Shown in pieces: positions 1 to 12,176 of a stretch of 64,000 nucleotides of DNA. This DNA is from Lycorma delicatula. Taxonomy: Eukaryota; Arthropoda; Insecta; Hemiptera; Fulgoridae. The stretch is taken from assembly GCF_047948215.1 (NCBI RefSeq), contig NC_134456.1:195932034-195996033 (forward strand), written 5' to 3'. The notes under the pieces were generated by a model. That model did not search any database, was not told where the DNA came from, and saw only the letters and a program-made list of their open reading frames with translations. Every line of letters begins with the position of its first letter. Position 1 is the stretch's first letter. The position numbers and the translations under genes were made by a program.

Positions 1-489
1 TTATTATTCTGTTTATGAAATAATAATTGTTTTTAAATTTGATCTTAAATAGAAATTCACTCACTTTTTATCTTAGAAGATAAGTAATTTCACTGAAGAG
101 AGCAAAAACAAGACTTGAAGTACTATTTTAAGTTACACATTTCATTTGTTAAATCTTATACGAACTTAATGTTTAGTAGTTCGCTGAAAAAGTGCAAAAT
201 TTTTAACACCATCATTGGTCATCTTTGCCGGTAAACCATGTTGAAAATATTATATTTTTCTTCAGAAAATAAATTTAATCTTTTTACTCAATTATTGGTT
301 TAATTATTTGATATACTAAAAAAAAAAAAAAAAAAAAAAATGAAAGCCATACAATTTTTAATGCCATTTGGACAAGTTACTTCGGACTTCTCTAATCTTT
401 TTGGCACAGATTTTCTGCACGTATATGAAAGTTACCTATGGTCAAAAAATATTTCTCAAGATAGCGACAAGTATGCTGTGTCAAATTCA
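1..489. other. AT-rich flank, no gene seen
   Basis: AT-rich sequence with a 23-base A run at about 318-340. The A run could be the 3' tail of an older retroposed copy on the + strand, but no element body is recognisable before it. The short open frame that starts right after the A run has no recognisable protein features and runs out of frame into the Jockey relic, so it is not called as a gene. Confidence 0.6.
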
Positions 490-855
490 AATTTCCTAAT
501 TGAAGTCAAGCCTACCTCAACCGGTCTATCATGTGTTACGTAGCTACCTACATGGGCGGTTTTCTCAAGTCAAATATAACCAGGAATGATCTGTCTGCAT
601 AGATAATCTATCAGGAGTTCCACAGGGTTCTGTTTTAGATCCGATTCTGTATTTAATATACACTGCAGACCTTTCCAGTACAGAAGATGTCAGAGTTGCG
701 TTCTTCGCAGACAACACAGCGATTTTGGCGGTAGATGGTGATCCCAACCTTGCCTCGGGTAAACTGTAAGCTGCACTCTACCTTATCAACAAATGGCTAC
801 GAAGATGGAGGGTGAAAGTCAATACTGCCAAATCGAATTACGTGACATTTACCTT
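490..855 (+). pseudogene. Jockey-clade LINE reverse transcriptase, upstream part (interrupted)
   Basis: Remnant of the reverse transcriptase of a Jockey-type non-LTR retrotransposon. In one frame I read LRSYLHGRF, then after an in-frame stop GVPQGSV (RT block 4 type), then LYLIYTADL and FADNTAIL at about 704-727. The usual catalytic pair FADD is FADN here, so the second aspartate is lost. A further in-frame stop follows before INKWLRRW and NYVTFT. The frame stops abruptly at 855, where the - strand RTE element begins, and resumes at 4143. The 5' end is truncated; homology cannot be followed upstream of about 490. The enzyme class copies element RNA into DNA at a nicked target, but this copy is dead. 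Confidence 0.88.
844..855. repeat. Target-site duplication, left copy (RTE copy 1)
   Basis: The 12-mer GACATTTACCTT lies directly before the T-rich tail (complement of the poly(A) end) of the RTE element. The identical 12-mer is found at 4131-4142 on the other side. Both belong to the Jockey coding frame (amino acids VTFTL across the junction). Confidence 0.92.
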
Positions 856-869
856 TTTTTTTTTTGTCT

Positions 870-3827
870 TCAGTCATTTGACTGGTTTGATGCAGCTCTC
901 CAAGATTCCCTATCTAGTGCTAGTCGTTTCATTTCAGTATACCCTCTACATCCTACATCCCCAACAATTTGTTTTACATACTCCAAACGTGGCCTGCCTA
1001 CACAATTTTTCCCTTCTACCTGTCCTTCCAATATTAAAGCGACTATTCCAGGATGCCTTAGTATGTGGCCTATAAGTCTGTCTCTTCTTTTAACTATATT
1101 TTTCCAAATGCTTCTTTCTTCATCTATTTGCCGCAATACCTCTTCATTTGTCACTTTATCCACCCATCTGATTTTTAACATTCTCCTATAGCACCACATT
1201 TCAAAAGCTTCTAATCTTTTCTTCTCAGATACTCCGATTGTCCAAGTTTCACTTCCATATAAAGCGACACTCCAAACATACACTTTCAAAAATCTTTTCC
1301 TGAGATTTAAATTAATTTTTGATGTAAACAAATTATATTTCTTACTGAAGGCTCGTTTAGCTTGTGCTATTCGGCATTTTATATCGCTCCTGCTTCGTCC
1401 ATCTTTAGTAATTTTACTTCCTAAATAACAAAATTCTTCTACCTCCATAATCTTTTCTCCTCCTATTTTCACATTCAGCGGTCCATCTTTGTTATTTCTA
1501 CTACATTTCATTACTTTTGTTTTGTTCTTGTTTATTTTCATGCGATAGTTCTTGCGTAGGACTTCATCTATGCCATTCATTGTTTCTTCTAAATCCTTTT
1601 TACTCTCGGCTAGAATTACTATATCATCAGCAAATCGTAGCATCTTTATCTTTTCACCTTGTACTGTTACTCCAAATCTAAATTGTTCTTTAACATCATT
1701 AACTGCTAGTTCCATGTAAAGATTAAAAAGTAACGGAGATAGGGAACATCCTTGTCGGACTCCCTTTCTTATTAGGGCTTCTTTCTTATGTTCTTCAATT
1801 GTTATTGTTGCTGTTTGGTTCCTGTACATGTTAGCAATTGTTCTTCTATCTCTGTATTTGAACCCTAATTTTTTTAAAATGCTGAACATTTTATTCCAAT
1901 CTACGTTATCGAAAGCCTTTTCTAGGTCTATAAACGCCAAGTATGTTGGTTTGTTTTTCTTTAATCTTCCTTCTACTATTAATCTGAGGCCTAAAATTGC
2001 TTCCCTTGTCCCTATACTTTTCCTGAAACCAAATTGGTCTTCTCCTAACATTTCTTCCACTCTCCTCTCAATTCTTCTGTATAAAATTCTAGTTAAGATT
2101 TTTGATGCATGACTAGTTAAACTAATTGTTCTATATTCTTCACATTTATCTGCCCCTGCTTTCTTTGGTATCATAACTATAACACTTTTTTTGAAGTCTG
2201 ACGGAAATTCCCCTTTTTCATAAATATTACACACCAGTTTGTATTATCTATCAATCGCTTCCTCACCTGCACTGCGCAGTAACTCTACAGGTATTCCGTC
2301 TATTCCAGGAGCCTTTCTGCCATTTAAATCTTTTAATGCTCTCTTAAATTCAGATCTCAGTATTGTTTCTCCCATTTCATCCTCCTCAACTTCCTCTTCT
2401 TCCTCTATAAAACCATTTTCTAATTCATTTCCTCCGTATAACTCTTCAATATATTCCACCCATCTATCGACTTTACCTTTCGTATTATATATTGGTGTAC
2501 CATCTTTGTTTAACACATTATTAGATTTTAATTTATGTACCCCAAAATTTTCCTTAACTTTCCTGTATGCTCCGTCTATTTTACCAATGTTCATTTCTCT
2601 TTCCACTTCTGAACACTTTTCTTTAATCCACTCTTCTTTCGCCAGTTTGCACTTCCTATTTATAGCATTTCTTAATTGCCGATAGTTCCTTTTACTTTCT
2701 TCATCATTAGCATTCTTACATTTTCTACGTTCATCCATCAGCTGCAATATATCGTCTGAAACCCAAGGTTTTCTACCAGTTCTCTTTATTCCGCCTAAGT
2801 TTGCTTCTGCTGATTTAAGAATTTCCTTTTTAACATTCTCCCATTCTTCTTCTACATTTTCTACCTTATCTTTTTTACTCAGACCTCTTGCGATGTCCTC
2901 CTCAAAAATGTTCTTTACCTCCTCTTCCTCAAGCTTCTCTAAATTCCACCGATTCATCTGACACCTTTTCTTCAGGTTTTTAAACCCCAATCTACATTTC
3001 ATTATCACCAAATTATGGTCGCTATCAATGTCTGCTCCAGGGTAAGTTTTGCAGTCAACGAGTTGATTTCTAAATCTTTGCTTAACCATGATATAATCTA
3101 TCTGATACCTTCCAGTATCGCCTGGCTTTTTCCAAGTGTATATTCTTCTATTATGATTTTTAAATTGGGTGTTGGCAATTACTAAATTATACTTCGTGCA
3201 AAATTCTATAAGTCGGTCCCCTCTTTCATTCCTTTTGCCCAGCCCGTATTCACCCACTATATTTCCTTCCTTGCCTTTTCCAATGCTTGCATTCCAATCT
3301 CCAACTATTATTAAATTTTCATCTCCTTTTACGTGTTTAATTGCTTCATCAATCTCTTCGTATACACACTCTACCTCATCATCATCATGGGCGCTTGTAG
3401 GCATATAAACGTTAACAATCGTTGTCGGTTTAGGTTTTGATTTTATCCTTATTACAATGATTCTATCGCTATGCGTTTTGAAATACTCCACTCTCCTCCC
3501 TATCTTCTTGTTCATCACGAAACCTACTCCTGCCTGCCCATTATTTGACGTTGAGTTAATTACTCTAAAATCACCTGACCAAAAGTCGCCTTCCTCTTCC
3601 CACCGAACCTCACTAATTCCTACTATATCCACATTCACCCTATCCATTTCCCTTTTTAAATTTTCTAACCTACCAACCTTTTTTAAGCTTCTAACATTCC
3701 ACGCTCCGACTCGTAGAATGTTATTTTTTAATTTTCTGGTGACCCCTTCCTTAGTAGTCCCCACCCGGAGATCCGAACGGGGGACTATTTTACCTCCGGA
3801 ATATTTTACCAAGGAAGGCGCCTCCAT
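870..3827 (-). pseudogene. RTE endonuclease-reverse transcriptase ORF with one premature stop
   Basis: 986 codons counting the stop; open throughout except for one TAA at 2244-2246 (codon 528). The start ATG at 3827 begins MEAPSLVKY and follows a leader without a longer in-frame start. Residues about 40-280 are an exonuclease-endonuclease-phosphatase type endonuclease: ISEVRW, GDWNAS near residue 175 and SDHNLV near 266, the Asp/His catalytic signatures. Residues about 510-760 are the reverse transcriptase: APGIDGIPVELL, YRTISLTSHA near 562, FIDLEKAFDNVDW near 636, QGCSLSPLLFN near 691 and the catalytic FADD near 731. The C-terminal region holds YGSETWTI near 851. Copy 2 has a leucine codon (TTA) at the stop position, so a single T-to-A change explains it. 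The enzyme nicks genomic DNA and reverse transcribes its own RNA in the nucleus. Confidence 0.93.
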
Positions 3828-4130
3828 TATTGCTATGTGAAAATGCAGAGAGCCACATTTTCTTGGAAAAAAAGCAGCTGTAGTTTTCCATTGCTTTCAG
3901 CTGCGCAGTACTCAGAGGACTGAGTGATGTTGATACGGCCGTTTAAGTCATTGTGACTCCCGCCCCTAACAACTACTGAAAGAGCTGCTGCCCTCTTTCA
4001 GGAATCATTCCTTAGTCTGGCTCTCAACAGATACCTCTCCGATATGGTTGCACCTTCGGTCCAGCTACTCTGTATCCCTGAGCACTCAAGCCCCCTCACC
4101 AACGGCAAGGTCTCATGATTCATAGAGGAG
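3828..4130 (-). other. RTE copy 1 5' leader with hairpin
   Basis: GC-richer than its surroundings and non-coding. It holds a perfect 9-bp hairpin, CTGAAAGAG at 3976-3984 pairing with CTCTTTCAG at 3993-4001, with an 8-base loop, and a smaller CTCAG/CTGAG hairpin near 3911-3926. RTE and related LINEs carry internal promoters, and some carry self-cleaving ribozymes in this position. I did not find a recognisable hammerhead or HDV core by eye, so the role of these stems is unknown. Confidence 0.55.
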
Positions 4131-4142
4131 GACATTTACCTT
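4131..4142. repeat. Target-site duplication, right copy (RTE copy 1)
   Basis: Second identical copy of GACATTTACCTT, directly 5' of the RTE leader (element reads on the - strand). Jockey coding sequence resumes immediately after it. Confidence 0.92.
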
Positions 4143-4673
4143 GAGGAGATATAATTACCCTCCGGTTCAACTTGACAATACTTTCATCCCTGATGCGGAC
4201 ATGGTAGGTATGTAGGGTTTTATCTAGATCGTCGATTGTCCTGAACGGATCATGTCAGAAAGAAGACAACTGAATGCTAAATTTACACTAATGTACTGGA
4301 TCCTTGGTAGACGGTCTCATTTGTCCTTGACGAATAAATTTTTGCTGTATGGAGATATGGCCCACAAGTATGGGGGACTACTTGTAATAGTAACGTTAAA
4401 ATCGTCCAACGGTTTCAAAACAAAGTTCTCAGGAGGCTGAGCTATGCTTACATAACCCGTCCCTACGGATTTAAGGACCATGGTTTGCTGTGCTCTCCAT
4501 GGTTCGCTAGAAATGATGAGGCACACGGGTATTTTGGGGATATACGAAAAACCAGTAGGGACTACATATCAAAGATGAACAAGCATTTGAATCCTCTGGC
4601 GCTGAATTTACTTGACAATGATGAGAAAGTAAGACGATTGAGTGAGCTAATTGGACCTCGCTGGCGTGGATGA
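4143..4673 (+). pseudogene. Jockey-clade LINE ORF2, C-terminal part
   Basis: Continuation of the relic at 490-855 in the same frame once one duplication copy is removed: LRRYNYPPV and LDNTFIPDADMV follow VTFT. Further on come MYWILGRRSHLS and, after a frameshift near 4370, WGTTCNSNVKIVQRFQ, QNKVLRRLSYAYITRPYGF and a tail ending LIGPRWRG at the stop (4671-4673). These are the conserved C-terminal blocks of Jockey-type ORF2. At least one frameshift and stops make it non-functional. Confidence 0.88.
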
Positions 4674-5050
4674 GCAATAGAGTGCATGACCCATGATTAT
4701 ACCGTAGTTGTTATGATAGTTTAAATTTTTGGAATTTAAATTATCTTTATCTGTCTAACATTTGTGACTACTTGCATGATTCTAATGACTTTATTATTAT
4801 TATTATCTTCTGACTTTATTATTATTATTATCTCCTTTATCTGACTATTATTTTATATCTGTTATCTTTGATTTTATTATCTAATTGCATCGTTTGTGTC
4901 GTAAGAGGAGATGTATATTATTAATATTGTATTTGAGGTGGGCTATCACTCCTGACACGTTACTCTTAAACCTTATAATTTTACTTATGTTCGTAATTAA
5001 TCCTTTTGGCGACAGATTGTAAAAAATAAATTACTCAAAAAAATAAAATA
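4674..5050 (+). mobile_element. Jockey element 3' UTR and A-rich tail
   Basis: Non-coding AT-rich stretch with two TTATTATTATTATTATC blocks (about 4792-4836), then GGCGACAGATTGTAAAAAATAAATTACT-like sequence ending in an A-rich run around 5036-5055. The A-rich end directly after a LINE C-terminus marks the element's 3' end. The exact last base and any target-site duplication could not be fixed. Confidence 0.65.
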
Positions 5051-5249
5051 AAAATATTGGGAAAGAAAAATTTAATTCTGTAATCTCTTTCTGAAACTAT
5101 CTTTGAAATGTTAGTGTTTTTTTTTAGTTTTGGGATCAATTTTAATCACGGTTAGGACAAAAATCATCGGTTTTTAAAGATAAATAACAATTTAGATTTT
5201 TATTATAATGCTAAGCCAAACAACGGGGCACAATACTATACGATTTTAT
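5051..5249. other. AT-rich spacer
   Basis: Short AT-rich spacer between the Jockey tail and a SINE; nothing recognisable. Confidence 0.6.
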
Positions 5250-5410
5250 ATCTTTTCCCTTTTTGATGATATCACCACATAAGCTAGAAAGAAGCTTGTG
5301 CATGGGAGCTGGAAATGAAATTTTTGTAGCGTATGAAAAATGCATGCCTGAACGGGATTCGAACCCAGGCCCAGTTGAAAGATGCTACCACTCCGCCATG
5401 GAGATCGGTA
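5250..5410 (-). mobile_element. tRNA-derived SINE
   Basis: Read on the - strand, the head has a tRNA-like A box (TGGCGGAGTGGTAGC, complement of 5384-5398) and a near-perfect B box (GGGTTCGAATCCCG, complement of 5353-5366), the internal RNA polymerase III promoter. A body sharing the pattern GCATTTTTCA...CGCTACAAA with the SINE at 56368-56531 follows. The same family in two places, and no foldable 3' acceptor stem, argue for a SINE rather than a tRNA gene. Ends are approximate; no target-site duplication was found. Confidence 0.72.
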
Positions 5411-6091
5411 ATTTATCTTGATAGATAGTTTTTTCATAAAATCTATTATATTCTATGATTACTGCGCTCAGAATTGTTTGAAGATAAATTTAAAAAAAGA
5501 AGCATGTAGTTTTAAACTTATCAAATAAATCCTGATTTACCATCCTCTGCGAAGTTCCTGATTGATTTAGAGAAGTAGTAACTAAAAATTTACATTAATT
5601 CATTATATATATGTGTAATGAATATATTCATTTTTATTTATATATTCATTTTTCCTGTCTGTTAATAAAAATAGTCACACATCTATTCCTATGGATTTTT
5701 TATAAGGTGTAATTTATTTCATTATTCAGTTAACGAAGTTATATATTTGTAAGGCAATTAAATTATTTTGTATTTTTACAATCGGCAGATATATATTGCA
5801 CAATTGCTTCTTCTTTAGGAAAGTGCTAAAAATCCAGCAAAAAGGTACTATTCAGAATTTTAAAATATAATTAAATACTTGTGTAGTAACTTAACATTAT
5901 TAATATTGGTGGTTTTTATGTAAAAGTAGGAAGTAGTAGCAAAGAAATAAGTGTGAAACATAAAACTAATGGAAAGTATGTCATACTACATTCGGATTGT
6001 ATTTGTATTACTTTTCTATGAGATTTAGAAATATGATTGGATACGAATTGCATACAACTCTTCAAAACATTGTCATTCATAGTAGGTTATA
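5411..6091. other. AT-rich, no gene seen
   Basis: AT-rich unique-looking sequence with no open frame of interest and no repeat recognised. Confidence 0.55.
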
Positions 6092-6261
6092 ATTTTTTTT
6101 TTATTACGGCACAGAAACTTTACAATCTGTTCAGCAAGTTAATTGAACAATAAGTAAATAAGATCTTTATTTGAACTAACATTAAATAGTCACAGACCCA
6201 GCAGCCGGTGACTTAATGATAACGAAATGAACGAAATGAAAGAAATGAAATTGATGGGCAC
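6092..6261 (-). mobile_element. 3' UTR and tail of second Jockey element
   Basis: Read on the - strand this follows the Jockey stop codon (6262-6264) and ends in an A run (T6093-6102 on the + strand) after GTGCCGTAAT. It holds a perfect hairpin CTTATCGTTT/AAACGATAAG (6261-6270 and 6278-6287), part of which is still coding, and a small GAAATGAA tandem near 6229-6252. Confidence 0.65.
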
Positions 6262-6300
6262 TTATCGTTTGAAATTGAAACGATAAGGCAAACCAAGAAT
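6262..6300 (-). pseudogene. Jockey element 2, last codons of ORF2
   Basis: The final codons (ILGLPYRFNFKR then stop) of the Jockey ORF whose upstream part lies at 8200-8797. The two parts are separated by RTE copy 2. Joining across one 8-bp duplication keeps the frame, which is the evidence that these few codons belong to it. Confidence 0.75.
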
Positions 6301-6308
6301 ATTGTTAC
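6301..6308. repeat. Target-site duplication, left copy (RTE copy 2)
   Basis: ATTGTTAC directly before the T-run tail of RTE copy 2. The right flank at 8192-8199 reads ATTGTTCC, one mismatch. Confidence 0.75.
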
Positions 6309-8191
6309 TTTTTTTTGTCTTCAGTCATTTGACTGGTTTGATGCAGCTCTCCAAGATTGCCTATCTAGTGCTAGTCGTTTCATTTCAGTATACCCTCTAC
6401 ATCCTTCATCCCTAACAATTTGTTTTACATATTCCAAACGTGGCCTGTCTACACAATTATTTCCTTCTACCTGTCCTTCCAAAATTAAAGCGAATATTCC
6501 AGGATGCCTTAGTATATGGCCTATAAGTCTGTCTCTTCTTTTAACTATATTTTTCCAAATGCTTCTTTCTTCATCTATTTGCCGCAATACCTCCTCATTT
6601 GTCACTTTATCCACCCATCCGATTTTTAACATTCTCCTATAGCACAACATTTCAAAAGCTTCTAACCTTTTCTTCTCAGATACTCCGATTGTCCAAGTTT
6701 CACTTCCATATAAAGCGACACTCCAAACATACACTTTCAAAAATCTTTTCCTGACATTTAAATTAATTTTTGATGTAAACAACTTATATTTCTTACTGAA
6801 GGCTCGTTTCGCTTGTGCTATTCGGCATTTTATATCGCTCCTGCTTCGTCCATCTTTAGTAATTCTACTTCCCAAATAACAAAATTCTTCTACCTCCATA
6901 ATCTTTTCTCCTCCTATTTTCACATTCAGTGGTCCATCTTTGTTATTTCTACTACATTTCATTACTTTTGTTTTATTCTTGTTTATTTTCATGCGATAGT
7001 TCTTGCGTAGGACTTCATCTATGCCGTTCATTGTTTCTTCTAAATCCTTTTTATTCTCGGCTAGAATTACTATATCATCAGCAAATCGTAGCATCTTTAT
7101 CTTTTCACCTTGTACTGTTACTCCAAATCTAAATTGTTCTTTAACATCATTAACTGCTAGTTCCATGTAAAGATTAAAAAGTAACGGAGATAGGGAACAT
7201 CCTTGTCGGACTCCCTTTCTTATTAGGGCTTCTTTCTTATGTTCTTCAATTGTTATTGTTGCTGTTTGGTTCCTGTACATGTTAGCAATTGTTCTTCTAT
7301 CTCTGTATTTGAACCCTAATTTTTTTAAAATGCTGAACATTTTATTCCAGTCTACGTTATCGAATGCCTTTTCTAGGTCTATAAATGCCAAGTATGTTGG
7401 TTTGTTTTTCTTTAATCTCCCTTCTACTATTAATCTGAGGCCTAAAATTGCTTCCCTTGTCCCTATACTTTTCCTGAAACCAAATTGGTCTTCTCCTAAC
7501 ACTTCCTCCACTCTCCTCTCAATTCTTCTGTATAGAATTCTAGTTAAGATTTTTGATGCATGACTAGTTAAACTAGTTGTTCTGTATTCTTCACATTTAT
7601 CTGCCCCTGCTTTCTTTGGTGTCATTACTATAACACTTTTTTTGAAGTCTGACGGAAATTCCCCTTTTTCATAAATATTACACACCAGTTTGTATAATCT
7701 ATCAATCGCTTCCTCACCTGCACTGCGCAGTAATTCTACAGGTATTCCGTCTATTCCAGGAGCCTTTCTGCCATTTAAATCTTTTAATGCTCTCTTAAAT
7801 TCAGATCTCAGTATTGTTTCTCCCATTTCATCCTCCTCAACTTCCTCTTCTTCCTCTATAAAACCATTTTCTAATTCATTTCCTCCGTATAACTCTTCAA
7901 TATATTCCACCCATCTATCGACTTTACCTTTCGTATTATATATAGGTGTACCATCTTTGTTTAACACATTATTAGATTTTAATTTATGTACCCCAAAATT
8001 TTCCTTAACTTTCCTGTATGCTCCGTCTATGTTACCATTGTTCATTTCTCTTTCCACTTCTGAACACTTTTCTTTAATCCACTCTTCTTTCGCCAGTTTG
8101 CACTTTCTGTTTATAGCATTTCTTAATTGCCGATAGTTCCTTTTACTTTGTTCATCACTAGCATTCTTATATTTTCTACGTTCATCCATCA
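6309..8191 (-). mobile_element. RTE-clade LINE, copy 2 (5'-truncated)
   Basis: Same family as copy 1. The tail (T6309-6316 on +, then GTCTTC) is identical in form. The copy is truncated at its 5' end at about 8191, inside the linker between endonuclease and reverse transcriptase, as is usual when target-primed reverse transcription aborts. It is flanked by an imperfect 8-bp duplication and lies inside a Jockey element of the same orientation. Confidence 0.92.
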
Positions 8192-8192
8192 A
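6321..8192 (-). pseudogene. RTE reverse transcriptase ORF, truncated but uninterrupted
   Basis: 623 codons without a stop from the truncation point. It lacks the whole endonuclease domain. It keeps APGIDGIPVELL, FIDLEKAFDNVDW, QGCSLSPLLFN, the catalytic FADD and YGSETWTI, so the RT core is intact. The start ATG is only an internal methionine (MMDERRKYK, matching LMDERRKCK of copy 1). Against copy 1 I count about two dozen amino-acid differences, implying two insertions from closely related sources. Without endonuclease and 5' promoter it should be immobile. Confidence 0.9.
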
Positions 8193-8199
8193 TTGTTCC
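8192..8199. repeat. Target-site duplication, right copy (RTE copy 2)
   Basis: ATTGTTCC, one mismatch to ATTGTTAC at 6301-6308, at the exact 5' truncation point of RTE copy 2. Confidence 0.72.
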
Positions 8200-8797
8200 T
8201 TAGCAATCTTGAAAAATCACTGTTCGTGTTATCCAATAAATTGACCGCAAAATAATTCGGGTGCCGATCTAAATAATTTTAATACCGTAGGCTGATCAGA
8301 GAGATTTCCTGCCGAACGGTTTGCAACTTAAGATCATTATAAATAGGCTATTGCTTATATACCATGGTATATTTAGCATTTTTCGCAATGTTTTGTCTGG
8401 CAGCGTTCAAGTATGTCAATACTGGAGTTGCATGCCGCACCCCACAATTCAAGCCCCGTAAGTCCAAACAGGCTTCAAAACTGATTTATAAATCAATCGT
8501 TTACTTTCTATTGAGAGCCGAGATCTATGTCCTATCAACCAGTACATGTTTTTAAACTGGAGATCAAACTGTTTCCGCCTAGAAGTGATATGTTTCACCC
8601 AAGTAAGTCGTGGGTCAAGATGATAATCCAGATATTTACAGCCCTGAGATCTCGGAATCGGAACATTGAAGATGGAACGGAACAGGAGGACAGTGTTTCT
8701 TACGAAGGGCGAACGTGACGTGCTTAGATTTTGTTTCGTTTATTTTTATTTTCAAAGACGTAAGCCACGATTCGAGGAGAGTGATAAGACTTAAAAA
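8200..8797 (-). pseudogene. Jockey element 2, ORF2 C-terminal region
   Basis: Read on the - strand from about 8797: LLESWLTSLKIKINETKS, HVTFALRKKHCPPV, later LTWVKHI, NMYWLIGHRSRLSIESKR, IYKSVLKPVWTYGA, then frame changes and stops, and finally NLLDNTNSDFSRLLRN running into the RTE insertion. These match the same C-terminal Jockey blocks seen at 4143-4673 (for example MYWILGRRSHLS there). 5'-truncated just after the catalytic RT region, with several frameshifts; dead. It continues at 6262-6300 beyond the RTE insert. Confidence 0.85.
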
Positions 8798-11869
<3,072 letters not shown>

Positions 11870-12176
11870 GTTGAGTAATGACTAGACGGCCGCTGCCATG
11901 CGTGCAGATCGTGTAATGATATAGCATTCACTTAGCCTCTCGCACTCTCTTTAAGACGGAGTACCTTTCTGGCGAGTAAGTTGAGCGCTGAACGTTGTGC
12001 TTTAGTCATTAACAGAAATCTGAGTCTCGTTGGCATGAGCGCAGTTCGTTTCCAAATTCGATACGCGTGTTTAAAATCCTCTCCAATAACAGTTACCAGA
12101 TAATAAGATAAAGATAAACTCCGCCCGCTTTCTCGGTTCCTCTACGTTCCTTTGACTCGTGCATGAAATGAACGCG
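11870..12176 (+). other. GC-richer island ending in a splice-donor-like site
   Basis: A roughly 300-bp stretch of near-balanced base composition between AT-rich flanks. It ends GCATGAAATGAACGCG followed at 12177 by GTAAGT, the consensus 5' splice donor. This would suit a 5' untranslated first exon on the + strand; the last ATG before the donor gives MNA only. No TATA box was identified and no downstream exon is visible, so this is a candidate only. Confidence 0.3.

Larger units (their letters stand above)
856..4130 (-). mobile_element. Full-length RTE-clade non-LTR retrotransposon, copy 1
   Basis: About 3.27 kb on the - strand. In order: a roughly 300-bp GC-richer 5' leader (4130 to 3828), one long ORF with an AP-type endonuclease followed by a reverse transcriptase, then almost no 3' UTR. 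Four bases after the stop the element runs into GAAGAC and an A tail (seen as T856-865 on the + strand). A single ORF with EN then RT, a very short 3' end and a C-terminus of the form YGSETWTI, then LALDRESWRAA, are typical of the RTE/BovB clade. It sits inside a Jockey element with a perfect 12-bp target-site duplication, so both ends are defined. Such ORFs are often mislabelled craniofacial development protein 2-like in insect gene sets. Confidence 0.92.

Noticed and set aside
1828..2112. + strand open frames inside the RTE elements (also 2239-2685, 3169-3840, 7279-8136)
   Set aside because: Antisense shadows of the RTE ORF; they recur at the same relative places in both copies and have low-complexity Ser/Leu/Phe composition.
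5340..5410. Functional tRNA gene on the - strand
   Set aside because: A and B boxes are present, but no intact acceptor stem, and the downstream body matches the SINE at 56368; called SINE instead.
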